45,400 bases of DNA. It comes from JBHIBD01 sp046758865. GTDB taxonomy: Bacteria > Planctomycetota > Brocadiia > Brocadiales > Bathyanammoxibiaceae. The stretch covers positions 1-45,400 of the forward strand of contig JBHIBD010000008.1 of NCBI GenBank assembly GCA_046758865.1, given 5' to 3'. The notes beneath the pieces are model-generated. The model was not told the origin of the DNA. It ran no database searches and saw nothing but the letters and a program-made list of their open reading frames with translations. This document shows, piece after piece, positions 1-8,044 of the stretch (position 1 is its first letter; the number at the start of each line of letters is the position of its first letter). A program made the position numbers and the translations under genes.

Positions 1-2
1 TA

Positions 3-437
3 GTGATTGGCATATCTGCTTCCTTCATTATGATGGGAAGTGTGTGGCTGTTGGATTGGAAACTCAAGGTTGATGACCCGCTGGGTGCAGTATCAGTTCA
101 CGGTGCGTGCGGCCTGTGGGGGTTGCTCTGCGTCGGTATCTTTGCCGACGGCAGCTACGGCGGAGTAACGGGCTGCATTGTTGGTTCCGGGTGGCAGCTC
201 CTTGCCCAGTTCATAGCCGTGCTCGTAGTGCTGGCATGGGGACTTGCCTGCGGAGCCTTCATATGGCTCACCATGAAGTATACCATGGGTATCAGGGTAT
301 CAAAAGAGGCGGAAAGAATCGGCCTGGACCATGCAATCCATGCTATGGATTGCTATCCTGCCTTTCACAGGCTGATGGAACTCGAAAAGGTCGTCTACGC
401 GCAACAAAAAGGCAAGAAAAGCAGGGCGGCTAAATAG
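3..437 (+). CDS. amt: ammonium transporter, C-terminal part (5' truncated by window)
   Basis: This is the C-terminal third of an Amt/MtEP-type ammonium channel, an inner-membrane protein. Visible are a hydrophobic helix, then DDPLGAVSVHGACGLWG, which matches the late Amt helix carrying the pore histidine (here in VHG), a further transmembrane segment rich in V, L, A and W, and the cytosolic tail with GIRVSKEAERIGLDHAIHA. That tail is the family's regulatory C-terminus (usually GLRVS.E.E..GLD). The reading frame is open to the left edge, so the start codon is outside; the GTG at 3 is only the first in-frame candidate. The tail ends in a basic, lysine-rich stretch. No GlnB gene is visible beside it. 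Confidence 0.9.
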   Translation: MIGISASFIMMGSVWLLDWKLKVDDPLGAVSVHGACGLWGLLCVGIFADGSYGGVTGCIVGSGWQLLAQFIAVLVVLAWGLACGAFIWLTMKYTMGIRVSKEAERIGLDHAIHAMDCYPAFHRLMELEKVVYAQQKGKKSRAAK

Positions 438-475
438 AGGCTATTGACGAGGTCTGTGTAAGGACAGTCCGAGAT

Positions 476-500
476 GGGGACAGCCCTTGCGGCTGTCCCC
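476..500. repeat. perfect hairpin, 10-bp stem
   Basis: GGGGACAGCC (476-485) and GGCTGTCCCC (491-500) form a perfect stem with a 5-nt loop, 39 bases after the amt stop. No T-run follows, so it is more likely an interspersed GGGACAG...CTGTCCC repeat than a simple terminator. A related degenerate GGGACAG motif occurs at 19890-19910. The rest of 438-582 shows only a weak CCCCT/AGGGG pairing and nothing gene-like. Confidence 0.6.
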
Positions 501-582
501 ACAGGACAAATCAAGCCCCTACAGAGGCCTCAGGGGGTTATACAAAGAAAGATGGGGGAGGGTTCGCCTTTTCTTTTGTGGT

Positions 583-2835
583 TTAATCAAAGAGCTCTAT
601 CAGGGCCTTGCCGCTGCCGATATTACCCTCTTTGTCGGTAGCGTTTATTACTATGGTGTGTTCTCCGGACCCAAGCCCATTGATAGTGAAGTGGAAAGAC
701 TCTTCCCTTGCATCGAATATCCTGTCTTTTGGGAAGATACTTACCCAGTCTCCAGCATCTACGGAGTATTGTAGCTTGAATACATCAGATAACTCATCAA
801 CAACAGTACCTTCCACTGATACTTTTTTACTCTCTACAGTCGAGACAGAGAGATTGGTCAGGCGAGGCCGCGTGTTATCTATAATAAAGGGCTGAGTAAC
901 CTTCTCGGTATTTAAGGCCACATCGGGTGGATTGTCTGGTTCATCGCTGGCCATGAGTTTCACAAGGTATTTTCCATCCGGAACCCTCGTGGTTTGCCAC
1001 AGGTAAGATGACTTTTCTGTTTCTTTTTGCAGAAATTTCCAATTCTTCTCCCTAACGCCCTTGTAATAGAGCATAAAGCTTATATTGTCGTCGTTAGGGT
1101 CAGATGCCTGCCATTTTATAAGCTTGGTGCCTGGACTTGGTGCCCTCCTGACATCCGTAGGTTTTCTCGGTGCTACTCCTCCTTTGGCCCGGCGTTCATT
1201 TATTATTGGCTTAATGGGCCTGCGACGACGGCCATACCGTCCCTCTTTTCCTGGCGTCGGGACCTGGTTTCTGTCAATGCTTAAGGAGATTATTTCTGGT
1301 GACTGGTTCTTTGGCAGGTAGGCTATGGAGACACTTTTTAAGAGTGGTGTAGCGTCGGATAATGTGGTGGAAAAACTGACACGATACTGTATGAAGCGAG
1401 ATGGAGGGTTTTCGGTTTTTTCACCTGACCTATGCTCAATAGACCATTTACTCCAAGTATCGTCTGGTTTTTCACTATTTCCCGTCCGTGTGGTGATAGT
1501 AAGGCCGGTACCCTCGGGGACATCTGCATCCCACGATATATTCCCCCAGGACGAATTAATCTCTGCATCAAAAACAGATGACTTAAAGATACCCGTCGGG
1601 GCATACGTTTGAGAAAGTTTATAAAGGCAACCTTTATTCCCAGTCCCAAAAAATAGTCCCCTTTGCCTCATAAACAAGAAGGACAGAATTTGAGATTCCT
1701 CCACCTCAAGCAGAGTGCTCACTTTTTCGTCCTTGTCTATTTTGTATAGTCTGGCCTCGTTGCCCGTCCCTACATATACGTTATTGTCTCCGTCTACGCA
1801 GAGGGCAAAGATAAACCCACGTTGGACCTCAAGAATCTTCTTGATAATCCCATCCGGTGTAATCTTGTATACAAAGTTGACCCTCTCCGGGGTGCGGCCG
1901 TAGAGAGGAGGCCTTGCGGCTGGCTTTATCGCCGGCCTCCTGGGCGGTTGCGGTGGGGGCCGAATCTCCTGTTGAAGGTCATTGATTCCTACTGGTGGGC
2001 CTACCTCCATCGATGGCAAGGGCTCGGGGAAGGGCGCTGCAGGAGGTGCCCGTGGCGTAACAGGCACTTGCGGGCGCGCCCCAGACGCAGTCCCTGCGTA
2101 GAGATTGCCCACACTGTCTATGGCCAAACAGTGTACCTCACCTTCTTCTGCATCGTATATCACAAACGCCTTACCATCGGGGGTTATTTTGTAGATCAGC
2201 CCGTCTGGTTCGCTACAGGCATAGAGGTTGTCCTCTCTATCCACAATCATATCGAGGATATGTGACTGGGAAGAGTCAAAAAAGACGTTTGCTTCACCAT
2301 CTTCTGATATCCTGTATATCCTGCCCTCTGGACCAGTCGCTGCATACAGCCTCCCCGCCTTGTCGAATTGAAGTTTCCAAATATAAGAATCAGGAAGGTC
2401 GCATACCATAATGGCTTCTCTCCAGGGTGTTATTTTGTAAATAACACCCTGGGGGGATATTCCGACGAATATGTGCCCGGTAGGACTTACAGCCAGCGAC
2501 TGCACATACAGTTCCGGGAACCTATAAAGCAGGGCAAGGTCCCCCAAAGGAGAGAGCTTGTAAACTGAACCTGGGTCACCTGTACCTATGTAGATATTGC
2601 GGTATTCATCCTTGGTAAGACACCATACATAAGGTTCATCTATGCCTATTATAGGCCTAATATTTGGAGATAACTTTATGCCATCACTCACCAGGGAAAC
2701 ATTGTCCTTTTTACCCTGGTCAAAACCCGTGAAAGATGACTGCTTAAAAAAGCGAGTAGAAACTGCTTGGGAGTCTCCGCTATGAAGAAATATTACCAGA
2801 AGGAATGTAAGGACAGAAATGTATCTATTTCTCAA
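583..2835 (-). CDS. secreted beta-propeller / jelly-roll protein
   Basis: The product is a 750-residue protein with an N-terminal signal peptide (residues 1-24, cleavage near SQA-V). Residues about 60-250 and 315-410 hold repeated blades of the type GTGDPGSVYKL, VGISPQGVIYKI, ATGPEGRIYRI and GTGNKGCLYKL, as in NHL/SMP-30-like propellers. The blades are split by a proline-rich segment (about 255-305). Next comes a region with SSVFDAEINSSWGNISWDA and TRTGN, typical of a jelly-roll domain that follows such propellers. The C-terminal 250 residues look like two Ig/Fn3-like domains. No catalytic motif is seen, so a binding or scaffold role outside the cytoplasm is inferred. It lies 37 bases downstream of the S55 protease-like gene, probably in the same transcript. 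Exact function is unknown. Confidence 0.8.
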   Translation of the reverse strand: MRNRYISVLTFLLVIFLHSGDSQAVSTRFFKQSSFTGFDQGKKDNVSLVSDGIKLSPNIRPIIGIDEPYVWCLTKDEYRNIYIGTGDPGSVYKLSPLGDLALLYRFPELYVQSLAVSPTGHIFVGISPQGVIYKITPWREAIMVCDLPDSYIWKLQFDKAGRLYAATGPEGRIYRISEDGEANVFFDSSQSHILDMIVDREDNLYACSEPDGLIYKITPDGKAFVIYDAEEGEVHCLAIDSVGNLYAGTASGARPQVPVTPRAPPAAPFPEPLPSMEVGPPVGINDLQQEIRPPPQPPRRPAIKPAARPPLYGRTPERVNFVYKITPDGIIKKILEVQRGFIFALCVDGDNNVYVGTGNEARLYKIDKDEKVSTLLEVEESQILSFLFMRQRGLFFGTGNKGCLYKLSQTYAPTGIFKSSVFDAEINSSWGNISWDADVPEGTGLTITTRTGNSEKPDDTWSKWSIEHRSGEKTENPPSRFIQYRVSFSTTLSDATPLLKSVSIAYLPKNQSPEIISLSIDRNQVPTPGKEGRYGRRRRPIKPIINERRAKGGVAPRKPTDVRRAPSPGTKLIKWQASDPNDDNISFMLYYKGVREKNWKFLQKETEKSSYLWQTTRVPDGKYLVKLMASDEPDNPPDVALNTEKVTQPFIIDNTRPRLTNLSVSTVESKKVSVEGTVVDELSDVFKLQYSVDAGDWVSIFPKDRIFDAREESFHFTINGLGSGEHTIVINATDKEGNIGSGKALIELFD

Positions 2836-2872
2836 TTTACACAGACCCTTATACGGTTAAAGGTGGGGGTTG

Positions 2873-4684
2873 TTAGTAATTGTTATCGGCTTCTTCTACA
2901 AATAGAGACAACGTTATGGAACCAGCCAATATCCAGTCAACTGGTTCTCGGTACACCACCTCGTCCATCAGGCGGCTTATGCCACTTTGGTTAGAAAAAG
3001 ACATAACAGTTAGTAGTGAAGGAGGCAGAGACGGAAACCTCTGACCTTTATAAGTGACACCTCTTTTAGGAAGTAATGCGCGCACGATAAGATTAGTGTT
3101 GGGCTCGGTGCCCTCCAAGATATTTACCAGGTGTTCGAAACTCGATGGGCGAAACATATCTGGTGCCCTGCTCCTCTCTAGTGCCTGGCTGGTGTTAGAA
3201 TTACATACATTCAGTACTATATTGCTACCGGGAGCGGTATCTGGTGGTATATGTATCGGGATTATCTTTGTGACAGGCTCTTGGCCAAAGGGTTTTATTG
3301 TGACAGTTATATGAACAGTTTCGCCAGGTCTTGCCTGTCTTTTATCTACATGTATGTTCTGTATTTGTGCCATCTTACGTTCAGATGACACCTCTGCTTC
3401 CAAGTTAATTCTCTTTATTTTCACGTCTTTAAAGTTATTGTTCATTATTAAAGATATTGGCTGAGTTATGTAGTAAACTGGAAACCATGTAGGGTGGGGC
3501 TCATAAAATGTATTTTCCACCTTTATAGGCCTTTCCGCACAATCAGTATAGAGGGACATACTCAATCTTACGGTCTTATCGCCAGTTTGTCGCTCTGTGG
3601 CCAACAGACCGCTTTCCGTAGCCCACTGTACGAGAGTTTGTGTCAGAAATCTATCGTTTACAACATCAAAATTATACTCGACATTTTGTGCGCCTTTAAC
3701 GCTGATGCGGCAAGGTATCATCCTTGCGAATTCGTCAATGCTGCCGGCCAATGCCGTCTTTCTGTCTTGTGAGATACGGCCCACAATTTTGGTGGGGGTG
3801 GCTATTTTAAGTGATGTAGATTGGCTCGGCAGTACAGCGTAAACATAGGCACCAGCCATGGGCATATCTGTTTTGCCTGATTGGACGAAGGGATGTCCGA
3901 AGGCCAAGATATTCTTACCCTTACGATAGGTAACTGTCCCAACAGCAGCGGCATTTATGTCGCCACAAGCAAGCACGGTCGCCAATGCAGACCCAGGCAC
4001 AAGCTCAGTTACAATGTTGATAAGTTCAGATGCCTGTCCACCACCCTGAATAGGAAAGAGCCCGTACCTTTCCAAAGCCAATGACATATCTTTTATGATT
4101 CTTTGGTCAAACCCTGAAATAACAAGCGGTGTCCTGATAGGCATGAGACGAAGAAGATGAGACTCTGGTTGTCCCCCAGCCACCAGCATCTCTTTTACGC
4201 TCGGTTCCTGCAGGGACAAAGATGATTCCCACGGGATGAATGCGTGCCCAAGTTTTTCTTCTGCTGCATCGTTCATGCTGAGACTCAGTACATTAAGCAT
4301 ATCTTTTATTGGTGTTACTCCAGCAATCGCTTCCTTCGCAAAGCTCCAGCCATATGACACTGCCCCGATGATCTTATCATCCACGTACACGGGGCTACCG
4401 CTCATTCCAGAGATTATGCCCGTCTTATCAAGGGGGTCTCCAGACATCCTAATCAATATCATGTCTGTTTTGGCCTCCCAGTTCTTTAGGACACCAAGAA
4501 CCTCTACATCAAATGTGTCTATCCTGTCCCCGGAAAAGACCGTTTTGCCATATCCCTTCATCCCGGCCATTAACCCTTCCACACCTAGAACCTCAGCACC
4601 TGGTCCATGTTCACCGCCAGCACCAACGACTACAGGAATGACCAGCGACAAGAGGAGAACGCTGAATAAGTGCCTGAAAGACAT
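2873..4684 (-). CDS. secreted S55 (SpoIVB-type) serine protease-like protein, permuted domain order
   Basis: The 603-residue protein has a signal peptide (1-21). Residues 40-130 contain FDVEVLGV and ISGMSGSPVYVDDKIIGAV, the S55 nucleophile block; S95 in GMSGSP is the expected catalytic serine and D83 the expected aspartate. Residues 240-320 contain VGTVTYRKGKNILAFGHPF, matching the S55 block with the catalytic histidine (H264). In Bacillus SpoIVB, as I recall it, the histidine block precedes the serine block; here the order is reversed, so the protease fold appears circularly permuted. The C-terminal half (about 330-603) looks like beta-rich domains. The start ATG has a strong AAGGTGAG ribosome site 9 bases upstream. 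Substrate is unknown; the adjacent propeller protein could be a partner. Confidence 0.75.
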   Translation of the reverse strand: MSFRHLFSVLLLSLVIPVVVGAGGEHGPGAEVLGVEGLMAGMKGYGKTVFSGDRIDTFDVEVLGVLKNWEAKTDMILIRMSGDPLDKTGIISGMSGSPVYVDDKIIGAVSYGWSFAKEAIAGVTPIKDMLNVLSLSMNDAAEEKLGHAFIPWESSLSLQEPSVKEMLVAGGQPESHLLRLMPIRTPLVISGFDQRIIKDMSLALERYGLFPIQGGGQASELINIVTELVPGSALATVLACGDINAAAVGTVTYRKGKNILAFGHPFVQSGKTDMPMAGAYVYAVLPSQSTSLKIATPTKIVGRISQDRKTALAGSIDEFARMIPCRISVKGAQNVEYNFDVVNDRFLTQTLVQWATESGLLATERQTGDKTVRLSMSLYTDCAERPIKVENTFYEPHPTWFPVYYITQPISLIMNNNFKDVKIKRINLEAEVSSERKMAQIQNIHVDKRQARPGETVHITVTIKPFGQEPVTKIIPIHIPPDTAPGSNIVLNVCNSNTSQALERSRAPDMFRPSSFEHLVNILEGTEPNTNLIVRALLPKRGVTYKGQRFPSLPPSLLTVMSFSNQSGISRLMDEVVYREPVDWILAGSITLSLFVEEADNNY

Positions 4685-4740
4685 ACCGTTAATCTCACCT
4701 TCTATAAATACAAGTCAAAGTAGCTACTTACGCCGAAGCA

Positions 4741-4769
4741 AGTTTACCAATTGCTACAACCTTTGTCAA
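4741..4769 (-). promoter_or_regulatory. sigma70-type promoter for the S55 protease operon
   Basis: On the minus strand TTGACA (4764-4769) and TAAACT (4741-4746) are separated by 17 bp. This predicts a transcript start near 4734 and a leader of about 50 nt before the ATG at 4684. The -10 box is weak (4 of 6). Confidence 0.5.
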
Positions 4770-4810
4770 ACAGTAGATGCAAGGCCTCATTCTTTGACAA
4801 TTAAGAATGG

Positions 4811-4839
4811 TTGATATTGCCCTCTAAGGATGATATAAT
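4811..4839 (+). promoter_or_regulatory. near-consensus promoter for tsaC operon
   Basis: TTGATA (4811-4816), a 17-bp spacer and TATAAT (4834-4839). The predicted start of transcription (about 4846) is only some 7 nt before the ATG at 4853, so the mRNA would be leaderless or nearly so. Just upstream lies a perfect inverted repeat, CATTCTT (4788-4794) and AAGAATG (4803-4809), a possible operator. Confidence 0.7.
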
Positions 4840-4852
4840 TTTTTTATCTGCA

Positions 4853-5485
4853 ATGGATACTAAATTACTTGACACAAAATACGTAACCCACTACTGGAAC
4901 CACCTGAATATGGCCGCAGAGGCCCTGAAGAGGGGTGAGCTGGTGGCCTTCCCTACAGAAACTGTCTATGGTATCGGCGCCAACGCCCAAGACGGTGAGG
5001 CAGTGTCAATGCTGCACGATGTCAAGAGTAGACCCCACGGCAAAGAATTTGCACGTCTCATCTCAAGCCAGGAAGAAATCAGGGACCTTGTTGAAAGTTT
5101 TGGGCCCCCTCACGCAAGAACTCTGATGAAGGAATTCTGGCCGGGTCCGCTTACTATTGTATTTTCAGGCCCAGGCGGGAGGGACATAGGCATACGTTTT
5201 CCAGCGCACAGGGTAGCACAAGACCTCATCAGGCTGGCAGGCGTCCCCGTCCTTGCAACCAGTGCCAACATATCAGGTAAGCCGCCTGCAACAAATGCGC
5301 AAGAAGTCCTGGAATATTTCAGTGGTAAGATAGGAATAATACTGGACGGGGGTCCGAGCACGATAAAGATACCCTCCACCGTTGTCAAGGTTACCCAAGA
5401 ATCGTGCCTTATAGTCCGTAAAGGTGCTATCCCAGAGGAGAGAATCATGGGATGTCTTGATGCAACGGTTGAGGTAAACAGATGA
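4853..5485 (+). CDS. tsaC: threonylcarbamoyl-AMP synthase (TsaC/YrdC/Sua5 family)
   Basis: It makes L-threonylcarbamoyladenylate from threonine, bicarbonate and ATP for the t6A37 tRNA modification, in the cytosol. The YrdC core is complete: AFPTETVYGIGANA, KSRPHGKEFARLIS, WPGPLTIVF, GIRFPAHRVAQ and TSANISGKPPATN. At about 210 residues it matches the short TsaC type and lacks the extra Sua5 domain. The frame is open from a TTG at 4811, but that TTG is the -35 box of the promoter, so the ATG at 4853 is taken as the start. It is the first gene of an operon with rpiB (4-bp ATGA overlap) and thyX. Confidence 0.92.
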   Translation: MDTKLLDTKYVTHYWNHLNMAAEALKRGELVAFPTETVYGIGANAQDGEAVSMLHDVKSRPHGKEFARLISSQEEIRDLVESFGPPHARTLMKEFWPGPLTIVFSGPGGRDIGIRFPAHRVAQDLIRLAGVPVLATSANISGKPPATNAQEVLEYFSGKIGIILDGGPSTIKIPSTVVKVTQESCLIVRKGAIPEERIMGCLDATVEVNR

Positions 5486-5928
5486 AGATAGCCCTGGCAT
5501 CTGACCATAGAGGTTACGAATTCAAAAAGAGGTTGTGTCACCTATTATCCGAACACGGACACACGGTAGTTGATTACGGCACGGACAATTCATCAAAATC
5601 GGTAGACTACCCAGACTACGCCTCTAAGGCTGCCAGGGCCATTGCACGTAAAGAATGTGACCGCGGTATCCTGGTATGTGGGACAGGTATTGGTATGTCG
5701 CTGGCGGCCAACAAGGTTAAAGGCATTCGGGCCATTGTGGCCCATGACCTCTACAGCACAGAGATGAGCCGTAGGCACAACGATTCCAATGTCTTGTGCA
5801 TTGGTGCCGACCTGCTTGCCCCAGGCCCTATGGCAATGAAGATAGTCCAGGTGTGGCTCGAAACTCCTTTTGAGGGGGAGAGGCACGCCCGGAGAGTAGG
5901 AAAGATAATGGACCTGGAGGGTTCATGA
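5482..5928 (+). CDS. rpiB: ribose-5-phosphate isomerase B
   Basis: It interconverts ribose 5-phosphate and ribulose 5-phosphate in the cytosolic pentose phosphate pathway. The 148 residues are full length for RpiB/LacAB. Visible signatures are ASDHRGYEFK at the start (D8, H9), the catalytic cysteine C66 in VCGTGIGMS, and H99 in SRRHNDSN, all at the positions expected for RpiB. ATG overlaps the tsaC stop by 4 bp and its own stop overlaps thyX, so the three genes are probably translationally coupled. The same coupling is common for rpiB with nucleotide-metabolism genes. Confidence 0.95.
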   Translation: MKIALASDHRGYEFKKRLCHLLSEHGHTVVDYGTDNSSKSVDYPDYASKAARAIARKECDRGILVCGTGIGMSLAANKVKGIRAIVAHDLYSTEMSRRHNDSNVLCIGADLLAPGPMAMKIVQVWLETPFEGERHARRVGKIMDLEGS

Positions 5929-6695
5929 CCATATCTGCAACCTCTAAAGTGCGCCCTGCCCAGAAGAAAGGCACTCGCCTTAATGTAGCTCTACTTGCTT
6001 ATACCCCCGAACCAGAGAAGCTGGTTGCGCAGGCGGCCAAGCTGTGTTACAGCCCATCCACTATCGAAGAACTAAGGGAAAAGATTGAGAAAAAAGACCA
6101 GGAGAAGTTCGTCAGGAAGCTGATTTCCATGGGTCATATGTCGCCCATAGAACATATCTCCTTCAGTTTCGGTGTAGAGGGTATATCCCGCGCATGCACA
6201 CATCAACTAGTAAGGCACAGACTGGCCTCCTATTCACAGCAGAGCCAGCGCTACGTGGGTAAGCACAGCAAGAAGGCAGGGGAGACCTTTGAGTTCATCA
6301 TCCCTCCCAGTGTAATAGGAGCAGGGAAGAAGGAATGGTTTGAGAACAAAATGGCAGAGATTCAAAGATGGTACGACGAGCTGGTAGAGGCCTTGGGAGA
6401 TAAGGGCGAGTCTACCTATGAGGATGCCCGCTTCCTCCTGCCTAATGCGGCCGAGACGAAGATAGTTATCACCATGAATGCCAGAGAACTACTCCACTTC
6501 TTCAGGGTCAGGTGCTGCAACCGAGCCCAATGGGAGATAAGGGAGATGACCATGGAGATGCTGCGCATAGTTAAAAGGATAGTCCCATCCGTCTTCGGCA
6601 ATGCCGGTCCGGCCTGTGTAAGAGGCCCGTGCGGCGAAGGTCCCCTTACGTGTGGTAAGATTGAAGAAGTCAGAGAAAAATTTAGAAGGCTTTAG
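5925..6695 (+). CDS. thyX: flavin-dependent thymidylate synthase
   Basis: It methylates dUMP to dTMP using methylene-tetrahydrofolate and reduced FAD. The diagnostic ThyX motif RHRxxSxxxxSxR is present as RHRLASYSQQSQR (residues 97-109). SPIEHISFSF, ARFLLPNAAETKI and LLHFFRVRCCNRAQWEIR are further family signatures, the last forming part of the substrate and FAD site. Length (256) is normal. The first 18 residues are a basic extension not needed for the fold. ATG overlaps the rpiB stop by 4 bp. No thyA is seen in the window. Confidence 0.96.
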   Translation: MTISATSKVRPAQKKGTRLNVALLAYTPEPEKLVAQAAKLCYSPSTIEELREKIEKKDQEKFVRKLISMGHMSPIEHISFSFGVEGISRACTHQLVRHRLASYSQQSQRYVGKHSKKAGETFEFIIPPSVIGAGKKEWFENKMAEIQRWYDELVEALGDKGESTYEDARFLLPNAAETKIVITMNARELLHFFRVRCCNRAQWEIREMTMEMLRIVKRIVPSVFGNAGPACVRGPCGEGPLTCGKIEEVREKFRRL

Positions 6696-6700
6696 AGCGG

Positions 6701-7756
6701 ATGCCCAATACTTTTAAGGCCAACTGTGCTGCCACCGCCATAGGAAGCTTTCCCCATTTAGACCCTGACGCTGCCTTTGGACTTATCTCAAAGACCCTTC
6801 CCGAAGTCCCTTGCTGGCCACAACTTCCAAAAAGAGGCATACAGGAAGAAATGTGCGTACAGTACACCGAAGGGATGCCATTTTTCCGTCTGATTCCTGA
6901 GAAAAAATGGTTCTACCTCGAGGCATGTGAAGACGTCGTTGAGCTGGAGTACCTCTATGAAAAGTTTTTAAACGACGACTTTAACAGCTTCGCTGTATCA
7001 CCGGAATATGCAGCAGGTCTCTACGTCCTGGAAAAACACCTGCCGGAATTCAAAAACATCAAGGCCTTAAAAGGACAAATCGTCGGGCCTATCACCCTCG
7101 CAGCTAATCTGAAGGATAAAGAGGGAACAGCGGCACTCTTTAATACGACCTACAACGATGCCGTAATAAAACTCCTGTGTCTTAAGGCGGAATGGCAGAT
7201 ATCCTTTCTCTCAAGATTCAATCTACCTGTGATAATATTTGCCGACGAGCCGTACCTTTCATGCATGGGTTCGGCATTTGCCACTGTTAGCAGCGATACA
7301 ATTGTCAACTCATTTAACGAAATATTCAAGAGCATTAAGTCGTTTGGTGCCGTGGCAGGAATACACTGCTGCGGAAATACAGACTGGGACATGGTACTCA
7401 GCACAGAGCTAGATATCCTCAGCTTTGACGCCTTTATCTTTATGGACAAAGTCCTTGCCTACTCAACGCATATACGTGAGTTTTTGGAGCGTGGCGGCAT
7501 ACTGTCATGGGGTATTGCCCCTACTACGCCGGATGGTCTGGAAGGTATAAACCCTGACGACCTAATAGATAAAATGGAAAAAGGGGTGGCATATCTGTCG
7601 CAGAAGGGTCTCGATAAACAGGCCGTTTTACAGAACTCACTTATAACGCCTAGCTGCGGCACAGGTACCCTTACGGTGGAAGAATCCGAGAAGGCCATGT
7701 CCCTTACCTATGAAGTGTCCTCTGTCTTGAAGGACAGATATGGTCTCCATTTATAG
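6701..7756 (+). CDS. core-MetE / UroD-like zinc methyltransferase
   Basis: The 351-residue TIM-barrel protein belongs to the UroD/MetE superfamily. ATAIGSFPH near the N-terminus, DEPYL (182-186), H222-x-C224 in GIHCCGN and C319 in TPSCGTG match the zinc ligands of methionine synthase MetE. It lacks the N-terminal half of classical MetE, so it fits the 'core-MetE' group. Members of that group have been reported to take methyl groups from corrinoids and not from methyl-folate. A role in methionine synthesis or corrinoid methyl transfer is inferred, supported by its position directly before the cobalamin operon. A uroporphyrinogen decarboxylase role is unlikely given the zinc motif. It starts 6 bp after thyX and is followed by a terminator-like hairpin. 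Confidence 0.75.
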   Translation: MPNTFKANCAATAIGSFPHLDPDAAFGLISKTLPEVPCWPQLPKRGIQEEMCVQYTEGMPFFRLIPEKKWFYLEACEDVVELEYLYEKFLNDDFNSFAVSPEYAAGLYVLEKHLPEFKNIKALKGQIVGPITLAANLKDKEGTAALFNTTYNDAVIKLLCLKAEWQISFLSRFNLPVIIFADEPYLSCMGSAFATVSSDTIVNSFNEIFKSIKSFGAVAGIHCCGNTDWDMVLSTELDILSFDAFIFMDKVLAYSTHIREFLERGGILSWGIAPTTPDGLEGINPDDLIDKMEKGVAYLSQKGLDKQAVLQNSLITPSCGTGTLTVEESEKAMSLTYEVSSVLKDRYGLHL

Positions 7757-7758
7757 TT

Positions 7759-7781
7759 GCCTGATTTAACAGGCCTATTTT
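7759..7781 (+). terminator. short rho-independent terminator-like hairpin
   Basis: GCCTG (7759-7763) pairs with CAGGC (7770-7774) around a 6-nt AT loop, followed by CTATTTT. It lies 3 bases past the stop of the last gene of the tsaC operon. The stem is short, so termination may be partial. Confidence 0.45.
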
Positions 7782-7806
7782 CCGACCCATAAATGGGGCT
7801 CATGCA

Positions 7807-7863
7807 ATGTAGCGTTGGAGCTTGCTCCAACGTTGAACGTGGCAGCAAGCTGCCACGCTACAT
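7807..7863. repeat. two-hairpin REP-like element (family A, copy 1)
   Basis: Outer ends ATGTAGCG (7807-7814) and CGCTACAT (7856-7863) enclose two perfect hairpins: CGTTGGAG/CTCCAACG (7813-7820, 7825-7832) and CGTGGCAG/CTGCCACG (7838-7845, 7850-7857). The cloverleaf-like layout recurs at 19926-19969, 28382-28437, 32889-32938 and 33102-33165. The remainder of 7757-8044 holds a 19-base motif at 7905-7923 that recurs at 32980, and the cobD promoter. Confidence 0.85.
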
Positions 7864-7973
7864 AAAAAACATGGGGGCGCAGGGTCATTCCATAGGCAGA
7901 TTCACCTCTAGCACGACCCTGTGATACCCCGGTGCGCATCCGACACATCTAACCGCATTATTTATTAACTACG

Positions 7974-8001
7974 TTGACTAACCTGCCGTCACCTATATAA
8001 T
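7974..8001 (+). promoter_or_regulatory. promoter of the cobalamin operon
   Basis: TTGACT (7974-7979), 16-bp spacer, TATAAT (7996-8001); transcription would start near 8008. I could not recognise a cobalamin riboswitch (B12 box) between here and the start codon, the leader being only some 37 nt. Confidence 0.65.
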
Positions 8002-8044
8002 TATAGACACTTCTACTGTGCTCATTTGTGAGGGGTCAAACTCG

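Noticed and set aside
583..2835. Plus-strand ORFs inside the propeller gene
   Set aside because: They are shadows of the minus-strand gene, whose repeats and signal peptide are clear.
7864..8044. Cobalamin riboswitch before cobD
   Set aside because: No B12 box or matching stems could be recognised, and the promoter leaves a leader of only about 37 nt.
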